Shown here one piece after another: positions 1 through 5,968 of a stretch of DNA of 64,000 bases (positions are counted from its first letter, which is position 1; every line of letters starts with the position of its first letter). The notes below the pieces were generated by a model that saw nothing but the letters and a program-made list of their open reading frames with translations, made no database searches and was not told the origin of the DNA. Location of the stretch: positions 744,001 to 808,000 of the forward strand of contig CAVWTN010000002.1 of the NCBI GenBank assembly GCA_963757945.1. The letters are read 5' to 3'. This DNA is from CAVWTN01 sp963757945 (GTDB lineage Bacteria; Vulcanimicrobiota; Vulcanimicrobiia; Vulcanimicrobiales; Vulcanimicrobiaceae). A program made the position numbers and the translations under genes.

Positions 1-2
1 TC

Positions 3-857
3 GACCTGGACGCCGCCTATCGGGATTCGCACATCGGCGAGGTTCTCGCCCAACTCGATCGAGAACTCGTCGGGCTCGCGCCCGTGAAGACGCGCATCCG
101 CGAGATCGCGCATCTGCTCTTGGTCGACAAGCTGCGCAAGCAGGTCGGGCTCAGTTCGGAGCCGCCGCCGCTGCACATGTCGTTCACCGGGCGCCCTGGA
201 ACGGGCAAGACGACGGTCGCGATGCGCATGGCCGAGATCCTGCACCGGCTAGGCTACATTCGCCGCGGGCAGCTCGTCGTCGCGACGCGCGACGATCTCG
301 TCGGGCAATACATCGGGCATACCGCTCCCAAGACGAAAGAAGTGCTCAAGCGCGCGATGGGCGGCGTGCTCCTGATCGACGAGGCGTACTACCTCTACAA
401 GCCGGAAAACGAGCGCGACTACGGCGCCGAGGCGATCGAGATCCTGCTGCAGGTGATGGAGAACCAGCGCGACGACCTGGTCGTCATCTTCGCGGGCTAC
501 AAAGACCGCATGGACACGTTCTTCGCGAGCAATCCGGGCTTGAGTTCACGGGTCGCCAACCACATCGACTTCCCCGATTACTCCGTCGAGGAGCTGCTCG
601 CGATCGCGCACTTGATGCTCGAGAAGCTGAACTACGCGTTCTCGCCGGCGGCGGACGGCGCGTTCCGCGAGTACATCGTGCGGCGCATGCAGCAGCCGCA
701 GTTCTCGAACGCACGCAGCGTCCGCAACGCGATCGACCGCGCGCGCCTGCGCCAAGCGAACCGGCTCTTCGAACACGGCGGCACCGTCAGCGCCGAACAA
801 CTGCAAACGATCGACGAGCCGGACATCCGCAAGAGCCGCGTCTTCGCGACCTCGTAG
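3..857 (+). CDS. cbbX: CbbX, AAA+ red-type RuBisCO activase (5' truncated by window)
   Basis: This is the 3' part of a AAA+ ATPase that remodels inhibited red-type form I RuBisCO using ATP. The frame stays open to the window edge, and the residues before the first in-window start (QLDRELVGLAPVKTRIREIA) are typical CbbX sequence, so the gene begins upstream. Visible motifs are the Walker A GRPGTGKT, the Walker B LLIDEAYYLY, and the conserved stretch with GAEAIEILLQVMEN. The C-terminal lid contains the FSNARSVRNAIDRARLRQ segment usual for the family. RuBisCO genes are expected just upstream, outside this window. The identification is strong; the RuBisCO form is inference. Confidence 0.93.
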   Translation, partial: DLDAAYRDSHIGEVLAQLDRELVGLAPVKTRIREIAHLLLVDKLRKQVGLSSEPPPLHMSFTGRPGTGKTTVAMRMAEILHRLGYIRRGQLVVATRDDLVGQYIGHTAPKTKEVLKRAMGGVLLIDEAYYLYKPENERDYGAEAIEILLQVMENQRDDLVVIFAGYKDRMDTFFASNPGLSSRVANHIDFPDYSVEELLAIAHLMLEKLNYAFSPAADGAFREYIVRRMQQPQFSNARSVRNAIDRARLRQANRLFEHGGTVSAEQLQTIDEPDIRKSRVFATS

Positions 858-871
858 CGGCGTCGTAAACG

Positions 872-890
872 TCACCCTGTCCAAGGGTGA
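872..890. terminator. Perfect hairpin between convergent cbbX and hemQ
   Basis: TCACCCT and AGGGTGA form a perfect 7-bp stem around a 5-base loop, 14 bases after the cbbX stop. There is no T tract, so it may be a weak bidirectional terminator, an mRNA-end stabiliser or part of a dispersed intergenic repeat. A related motif lies at 1019-1058 and another hairpin of similar sequence follows narI. Confidence 0.4.
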
Positions 891-1018
891 GCCTGTTCAA
901 GGGCGATTAGCGGTTGGGAGCCGGCCCCGGCGAGCGGGGGCGGCGACATAGTCCCACGGGGACGCCCGCCTACCTATGCGCTTTTCGAGTGGCGCAGGGA
1001 TCCGGCGCGTCCGCTCGT

Positions 1019-1058
1019 CCTTCGACAGGCGCACCATTCGACAAGCTCGGGGTGACGG
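1019..1058. repeat. TTCGACAAGCTC-type dispersed intergenic repeat
   Basis: Two imperfect copies of a TTCGACA(A/G)GC(T/G)C motif followed by GGGGTGAC lie between cbbX and hemQ. Similar words recur at 62645-62674. Such intergenic repeats are common in many GC-rich genomes, but only these few copies are visible here, so repeat status is tentative. Confidence 0.4.
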
Positions 1059-1065
1059 TGCCGCC

Positions 1066-1935
1066 TTAGCGGCCCGCGGGCTCGGGTTGGGGGGTGGCGA
1101 GGAGTTGGGGGGAGCGTTCGCCGGTGAGGTAGACCGGGAGTTCGGCGATTGAGAATTGGACGCCGGTCCAGAAGGGGCCGAACTCCGCGTAACGCGAGCT
1201 TGCTTCGTCGAAGCGCATTTCGTAGATCAGCTTCTTGAACGTCAGCGGATCGTCGGCGTAGAGGTCGACGCCCCATTCCCAGTCGTCGAAGCCGATCGAG
1301 CCTGAGATCACTTGCGTGACCTGGCCGTGGAACGAACGGCCGATCTTGCCGTGATCGAGCATCAGGCGCGCGCGCTCGTCGTAGGGCAGCTCGTACCAAT
1401 TCACGCTCTCGCCTCGCTTCTTGTTCATCGGGTAGAAGCAGACGTAGCGGCGTGGCGCGACCTTCGCCCAGAGGCGGGCCGCATTGCGGGGTTGGCGCGC
1501 TTGTTCGGCGATGAGGCCGTCGAAGGCCTCGATCCATTCTTGCGAATGCGGCTTGAGGCCGCGATCGCGCAGTTCGGCGTGGATGCGGCCCGTTGCCTCG
1601 TAGAGGCCCAGTTCCAAGACGGAGACGTAGGAGCCCGCGGGTGCGAGATAGTCGGCGAGTTCGAGCTTGTCGAGTTGCGCTTGCACGAGCGCGAGATCGT
1701 CGAAGGAGCGCGCGTAGTGCGTGAACATCAGATCGGCCTTGTGGCCGAGGATCTGCGCGAGCGCGCAATCGCCGTCGGCGCTCGCGGCGAGCGGTTCGAG
1801 CGCGGCGACGGCCTCGTTGCCGATCGCGGCGCGGCGGTCGGCGGGGAGCGCATCGAAACGGCGGCGATCCAGGCGGAACATGCGGTGGAGGATGTGCCAG
1901 CTATCGAGGGATTCCGGAACGTCGGGATGTCGCAT
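1066..1935 (-). CDS. hemQ: HemQ, coproheme decarboxylase (chlorite dismutase family)
   Basis: This 289-residue protein converts iron-coproporphyrin III to heme b in the coproporphyrin-dependent pathway typical of Gram-positive-type lineages. The diagnostic block is complete: YPMNKKR with the Tyr expected to be catalytic, NWYELP, HGKIGR whose His is the expected proximal heme ligand 27 residues later, and FDDWEWGV followed by FKKLIYEMRFDEAS. Length is a little above the usual 240-260 residues because of a distinct N-terminal region. It has an ATG start and stands alone, convergent with cbbX. Family assignment is secure; that it is a decarboxylase and not a chlorite dismutase follows from the motif set. 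Confidence 0.9.
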   Translation of the reverse strand: MRHPDVPESLDSWHILHRMFRLDRRRFDALPADRRAAIGNEAVAALEPLAASADGDCALAQILGHKADLMFTHYARSFDDLALVQAQLDKLELADYLAPAGSYVSVLELGLYEATGRIHAELRDRGLKPHSQEWIEAFDGLIAEQARQPRNAARLWAKVAPRRYVCFYPMNKKRGESVNWYELPYDERARLMLDHGKIGRSFHGQVTQVISGSIGFDDWEWGVDLYADDPLTFKKLIYEMRFDEASSRYAEFGPFWTGVQFSIAELPVYLTGERSPQLLATPQPEPAGR

Positions 1936-1981
1936 GGAGCTTAGCTTCGCTCGCCCGGGGCCTCGTTGCCTGTGCCCACCG

Positions 1982-2917
1982 TCACCGGGCGGCCGCGATC
2001 AGGTGCCGCGGCTGCCCGCGATAGCTCGCCCAGCGTGCGGGATCGGCGCTGATCTCTGCGACGATCCGGTTATAGGCCGCGTTGACCGGGGTCGGCACCG
2101 AACGCCGTGAGCCCGCGGCGGCGACGGCGCCGTTGAGCGCTTCCACCTCCGTGCGCCGTCCCGCCCGCAGATCGAGCAGCAGCGAGGGCGGCTTCGTGCC
2201 GCGCGACGTCGCGAAGCGTCCGGCCAGGATCGTGCGGGCCAGTGGGCCGGGCAGCGCCGCGGCGGCGAGGAACGCTCGCACGGGATAGCGCGGCAGGTCG
2301 ACCGCCCGCAGCGAGAGGGCATCCATGACCGCGCGCGTCTCGCGCACCGCCGCGAGTTCCAGAGTGAAGAGCGCGGGGTCCCGCACCAGTTCGTCCGGCA
2401 TGATGTCGAGGATCGCGCAGGCGGCGTTCGCGACGATGTTGAGCGCGAGCTTCGACCATTTCAGCGCGCGATAGTCGTCGCAGGCCGTCACGGGCAGGCC
2501 GGCCCGCTCGAATGCGGCCACGAGCCAGTTGTGGGCGTTCTGCCCGACCGGTGCGAGCCCGAGGCCGCCCGGCTGGGCCGCGCGCGCGCTACCGTCCGGT
2601 GCGCGCTCCACGGGGACGGTGAGTGCGCCCGCGACGATTCGATCGGGGCCGAACGCCGCCGCCAGCAGCTCTTCGCTGCCGACGCCGTTTTGCACGGTCA
2701 GGATCACGGCGTCGGGCGCGTGCGCGAGCGCGCGTTCGAGCGTGGCGATCGCGCCGGGGGTGTCGTAAGCTTTGACGGCGACGATCGCGAGGTCGGGCGC
2801 GGCGGCGGCGACCTCCTCGAGCCGGCGCGGCGCATAAGTCACCTCGGCGCCGGTCGCGCGCAGCAAGCCGCCCAGATACGTGCCGATCGCGCCGGCGCCG
2901 ACGACGTAGGCCTTCAC
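1982..2917 (-). CDS. panE: 2-dehydropantoate 2-reductase (ketopantoate reductase)
   Basis: NADPH-dependent reduction of ketopantoate to pantoate in pantothenate/CoA synthesis. The 311-residue protein opens with a Rossmann dinucleotide loop (VVGAGAIGTYLGG). Typical later blocks follow, including AIVAVKAYDT, LTVQNGVG, and the ALKWSKLALNIVANA helix whose Lys is the expected catalytic residue. The C-terminal ApbA/PanE domain is complete (SLLLDLRAGRRTEVEALNG). The start overlaps the end of dut by 4 bp, so the two are co-transcribed. Paralogous ApbA-family reductases exist, so substrate choice is inferred from the family. Confidence 0.85.
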   Translation of the reverse strand: MKAYVVGAGAIGTYLGGLLRATGAEVTYAPRRLEEVAAAAPDLAIVAVKAYDTPGAIATLERALAHAPDAVILTVQNGVGSEELLAAAFGPDRIVAGALTVPVERAPDGSARAAQPGGLGLAPVGQNAHNWLVAAFERAGLPVTACDDYRALKWSKLALNIVANAACAILDIMPDELVRDPALFTLELAAVRETRAVMDALSLRAVDLPRYPVRAFLAAAALPGPLARTILAGRFATSRGTKPPSLLLDLRAGRRTEVEALNGAVAAAGSRRSVPTPVNAAYNRIVAEISADPARWASYRGQPRHLIAAAR

Positions 2918-3372
2918 GCGCGGCCGGTGCTGCCGAAACCACCCTCGGCTCGGGCGGTCGCGCCCAATTCGTCGCGCTCCTCGAATGCGGCGCGGGAGAC
3001 CGGGGCGACGATCATCTGCGCGATGCGGTCGCCGCGCCGGATCGTGAACGGTTCGCTCCCCAGGTTCGCGACGATCACGCCGACGGGTCCGCGGTAGTCA
3101 GCGTCGATCGTGCCGGGCGAGTTCAGCAGCGTGACGCCGTGCTTGAGCGCGAGGCCGCTCCGCGGCCGGATCTGGACTTCGAAGCCGGCCGGGATCGCGA
3201 GCGCGAAACCCGTGGGCACGAGGCTGCGCGCGCCGGGGGCGAGCGTGAGATCGGCGTCGAGCGCGGCGCACACGTCGGCGCCGGCGGCATCGGCGCTCAT
3301 GTAGCTCGGGAGCGGCAAGCCCGCGCCCTCAGGAAGGCGCAGGACCCCGATGTGGACGATGCTACTTGGCAA
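2914..3372 (-). CDS. dut: dUTP diphosphatase
   Basis: Hydrolyses dUTP to dUMP, keeping uracil out of DNA and feeding dTMP synthesis. The five trimeric dUTPase motifs are visible: AAGADVCA, PRSGLALKHGV, the NSPGTIDADYRG uracil-binding hairpin with catalytic Asp, GDRIAQMIV, and the C-terminal P-loop-like GFGSTGR. The start appears to be a TTG 11 bp inside the end of nrdR, because the conserved N-terminal strand lies before any ATG. Together with nrdR this makes a small deoxynucleotide-supply operon, with panE downstream. Confidence 0.92.
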   Translation of the reverse strand: MPSSIVHIGVLRLPEGAGLPLPSYMSADAAGADVCAALDADLTLAPGARSLVPTGFALAIPAGFEVQIRPRSGLALKHGVTLLNSPGTIDADYRGPVGVIVANLGSEPFTIRRGDRIAQMIVAPVSRAAFEERDELGATARAEGGFGSTGRA

Positions 3373-3814
3373 GCAGTTGGGCGAGCTCCGCTTGGAAGCT
3401 CTCGACGTCGCGGAACGACCGGTAGACGCTCGCGAAGCGGATGTAGGCGATCTTGTCGAGCGCCTTGAGGGATTCCATCAATTTCTCGCCGATCAGCGCC
3501 GTCTGGACCTCGTTCTCACCGCGCGAGAACAGGTCGCGCTCGAGGCCGGCGACGACCTCTTCGAGTTGCGGCTCGGAGATTGGGCGCTTTTCGCAAGCGC
3601 GCTGGAGGCCGGTGAGGATCTTCTCGCGGTTGTATTGCTCCCGCCGGCCGTCTTTTTTCACGACAAAGAGACGCGGCGCTTCCATCCGTTCGTAGGTCGT
3701 GAAGCGGTGCTTGCACTCCGCGTTCAGACACTCACGCCGGCGCCGCACCACGCTCTCGTCGTCACGCGAGTCGACGACGCGCGTCTCGCTCTTCCGACAG
3801 CTCGGGCAGATCAG
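3362..3814 (-). CDS. nrdR: NrdR, ribonucleotide reductase repressor, apparent CTG start
   Basis: Zinc-ribbon plus ATP-cone repressor of ribonucleotide reductase genes. The first ATG/GTG/TTG-type start (GTG at 3751) would remove half the zinc ribbon. Extending in frame gives ICPSC...VVDSR...RRRRECLNAEC...RFTTYE, the full family N-terminus, and an in-frame TAA lies at 3821-3823. The only plausible start is a CTG at 3812-3814, preceded by GGAGG at 3825-3829 with 10-base spacing; it gives 150 residues, the usual NrdR length. The ATP cone (VVKKDGRREQYNREKI) is intact. It overlaps dut by 11 bp. A sequencing error is the main alternative. Confidence 0.88.
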   Translation of the reverse strand: MICPSCRKSETRVVDSRDDESVVRRRRECLNAECKHRFTTYERMEAPRLFVVKKDGRREQYNREKILTGLQRACEKRPISEPQLEEVVAGLERDLFSRGENEVQTALIGEKLMESLKALDKIAYIRFASVYRSFRDVESFQAELAQLLAK

Positions 3815-3824
3815 CTCGGTTTAG

Positions 3825-3829
3825 CCTCC
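3825..3829 (-). promoter_or_regulatory. Strong Shine-Dalgarno for nrdR CTG start
   Basis: The minus strand reads GGAGG here, ten bases before the in-frame CTG at 3814. No ATG, GTG or TTG lies in the right frame near it, so this ribosome binding site is the main support for the non-standard start. Confidence 0.6.
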
Positions 3830-3830
3830 G

Positions 3831-3855
3831 CAAGAAGACCCCCAACCGATGGGGG
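3831..3855 (-). terminator. Weak terminator-like hairpin between DUF5679 gene and nrdR
   Basis: On the minus strand CCCCCA and TGGGGG flank a 5-base loop, followed by TCTTCTTG. It lies after the DUF5679 gene and just before the nrdR ribosome binding site, so it could limit read-through into nrdR. The T run is interrupted, hence modest confidence. Confidence 0.4.
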
Positions 3856-3908
3856 CCCTTAGGAGTATACGCCACAAGGGATGGTTCCGCATACCCCGGG
3901 GCCCGTTC

Positions 3909-4058
3909 TTACTTGGTCGCGCCGATCTTGAACACTTTCGTGCCGCAAACGGGGCATTTGCCCTCGGTTGCCGGCCGGCCGTTCTTCATGGTGATGACCA
4001 CCGGGTCTTTGATCTCGCGCTTCGTCTTACACTTCACGCAGTAGGCTTCAGCTGCCAT
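3909..4058 (-). CDS. DUF5679 small zinc-ribbon protein
   Basis: A 49-residue protein with two CxxC knuckles (YCVKCKTKR and GKCPVCGTKVF) joined by the TMKNGRPATEG segment typical of DUF5679. Proteins of this family are short, presumably zinc-binding and of unknown function. The ATG at 4058 is preferred over a longer reading because AGGGAG sits immediately upstream. It lies upstream of nrdR on the same strand and antisense to the ribosome-distal reading of dprA. Confidence 0.82.
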   Translation of the reverse strand: MAAEAYCVKCKTKREIKDPVVITMKNGRPATEGKCPVCGTKVFKIGATK

Positions 4059-4223
4059 TCTCTCCCTCTTCGGCTGGCGGGCGAGAGCCCCGACGTTCGT
4101 GGGGTCGCCTCGCGATTGCGGCAAGTGTATTCCGAGGCGGCCCAGGGGTCCCTTCGTGAGTTAGCGCCTTTCGGGAGCGGTCCGCCCCTTGGCGCGGGCC
4201 TTCTGCGGCGCGATGGGCGGGCG

Positions 4224-5099
4224 ATGATGCTCGAGGATCCACGCTTCGTCAGCGCAGAGGAGCTCCGAACCTTGCGCCCGCCGCTTGCCGCGCTCAAGCG
4301 GCTCGCCGGGCTCCACGTGGCCGGGTCGCTTGCCGGGCTCGGGCGGCCGAGCGTCGCGATCGTTGGGAGTCGCGCGCCCTCAGAGGCAGGCCGGCGCCTT
4401 GCCCGGCAGGCCGCAGAGGACTTGGGACGCGCCGGCTGTTGCATTGTGTCCGGCCTAGCCCATGGGATCGACGGCGCCGCGCATGCCGGGGCCCTCGCGG
4501 CGGGTGCCGCGACGATCGGCGTCTTGGGGGGCGGACACCGCTGCTTCTTCCCGCGCGGCAACCGTGCCCTCGCGGAGCGCATGCTCGCGGCCGGCGGTGC
4601 GGTCGTCTCGCCGTTCGGCCCAAACGAACCCGCCCGCCCTCCGCAGTTTCTGCAACGCAACGCCATCGTCGCCGCCCTGGCCGACGGCATCGTCATCGTC
4701 GAGGCCGCCGCCCGCAGCGGCTCGCTGAACACGGCCGGATGGGCGGCCAACATGGGGCTGCCCGTCTTCGCCTTTCCGGGGGACGTCGACCGGCCCAAGG
4801 TTGCCGGCTGCCTGGCCCTGATCCGCGACGGCGCCACGCTCGTGCGGGACGCCCGCGATATCCTCGAGGGGCTGGGCGTTGCGCCGCCGCAGGCTTGCGC
4901 CGGGGCCGGGGAACCGCCGGCGGAGTTGACCCCGCTTGGGAAGACGATCTGGAGAGAACTGCAAGACGGGCGGCTCCAACTCGAGCGCCTGATCGAACGC
5001 ACCGGGTCCCCGCCGGCAGACGTCCTCGGCGAACTCGTGCATCTGGAGATCGCAGGCTTCATCGTGCGCGGCGCGGACGGCATCTCGCGCACGCCGTGA
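4224..5099 (+). CDS. dprA: DprA/Smf-like DNA-processing protein
   Basis: Loads RecA on incoming single-stranded DNA during natural transformation. The Rossmann-like DprA core is clear: VAIVGSRAPS, CCIVSGLAHGIDGAAHAGAL, GGGHRCFFPRGNRALAE, VEAAARSGSLNTAGWA and VFAFPGDVDRPKVAGC. A C-terminal winged-helix-like segment follows (LQLERLIERTGSPPADVLGELVHLEIAGFIVR). The frame is open further upstream, but that part lies antisense to the DUF5679 gene and does not look like the usual N-terminal SAM domain, so I chose the ATG at 4224, giving 291 residues. The start is uncertain. Its presence suggests competence for DNA uptake. Confidence 0.85.
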   Translation: MMLEDPRFVSAEELRTLRPPLAALKRLAGLHVAGSLAGLGRPSVAIVGSRAPSEAGRRLARQAAEDLGRAGCCIVSGLAHGIDGAAHAGALAAGAATIGVLGGGHRCFFPRGNRALAERMLAAGGAVVSPFGPNEPARPPQFLQRNAIVAALADGIVIVEAAARSGSLNTAGWAANMGLPVFAFPGDVDRPKVAGCLALIRDGATLVRDARDILEGLGVAPPQACAGAGEPPAELTPLGKTIWRELQDGRLQLERLIERTGSPPADVLGELVHLEIAGFIVRGADGISRTP

Positions 5100-5968
5100 A
5101 GCGGCGCTCGCCGCTTGCACACGAGCGCATCACGTGAAGATTTGCTTCACGTGAGGGCAACGACGATGAACGCTCGCTGCATTTTTCTTTCGGCAACCCT
5201 AATAGCGCATGCATGGCAAAACAAAGCACTAGCAAGGATGTTTGGAAACACAATCGAGCGGGCAAACCCCCACCGGATGCGTCGACGCGGGTCACCATCC
5301 GCACACTAACGTTGCTGCGAACGAAAGCACAGCAACAAACAAATGTCGCAATCGATGCACGCAAGCGAGCGCTTTGGTGCTGGTTTTGCGGCACGCAAAC
5401 GCAGTCGCCGCCGGGGTTCCCGCATAATCACGCCGACGGGACTTCCGAAGCGCGCGTATCGGCATTCGGGCGAGCGCTGCTTAGCGACAATTTACTGATT
5501 TTGTTTTATTGTGAGCCGCCGCATTGAATTCGGCCGGCCCAGATTCTTTAGCGCTTTGCGATTTCGTGCGCTGACGCACATCGGTTGCGGCATTTCATAA
5601 TTCGCCGTTAGATGCGACGACGCGCCTTTTTTGGTGCGCCACTGCGAACACGACAAACAACAGAAGATGCATACTGCGTAAGGCTTTCCAGTCGCCTGAA
5701 GATGCGACGAAAGTCGCGCAATAACGCGCGTTGATTGCGCATTTATGACGACAAATTCGCGTGCTTAATTTCGCTGTATCGCGATCGTGTGTGTTCGAGC
5801 TTTCTATCATTCGTTGATCGTGTGAATTATTGTTAACTCGCATTCGTCCAGTGTTTTGGACGTCGGTCATGTGTGACCGGAGCAACAGCTTCATGCTAAG
5901 CCCAACGCATCGCAAGAGGAGTCCGGACGCGATGGCGCAGCCGCGGCATTCTCAAGGAGTTCCCTATC
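5100..5968. other. AT-richer gene-poor stretch with RNA-like hairpins
   Basis: These 869 bases are visibly richer in A and T than the surroundings and contain runs such as AACAAAC. The open frames in it (for example 5213-5527) use A/T-ending codons unlike the rest of the window, lack a good ribosome binding site and resemble no family known to me, so I do not call genes. Two adjacent hairpins occur at 5704-5717 and 5716-5740. The end of the stretch supplies the ribosome binding site of the lipoprotein gene. It may be a horizontally acquired or relaxed region, or hold an unannotated RNA. Confidence 0.5.
5704..5740. ncRNA. Candidate structured RNA element (GNRA hairpin plus second hairpin)
   Basis: GCGAC-GAAA-GTCGC forms a 5-bp stem with a GNRA tetraloop. 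Directly next to it, GCGCAAT and ATTGCGC close a second stem whose interior AACG/CGTT can extend pairing after a one-base bulge. The two share two bases, so they may be alternative structures. Strand and transcription are unknown; this is a candidate only. Confidence 0.25.

Noticed and set aside
1312..1944. 210-codon forward frame opposite hemQ
   Set aside because: Shadow of the real gene caused by high GC third positions; composition is Arg/Glu/Ala-rich noise.
3849..4223. Long N-terminal extension of dprA
   Set aside because: It lies antisense to the well-supported DUF5679 gene and does not resemble the DprA N-terminal domain.
5213..5527. 104-codon frame in the AT-rich stretch
   Set aside because: Codon ends are unlike neighbouring genes, no ribosome binding site precedes it and the protein has no recognisable pattern.
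5595..5915. 106-codon reverse frame in the same stretch
   Set aside because: Same lack of coding signal; it covers the hairpins at 5704-5740.
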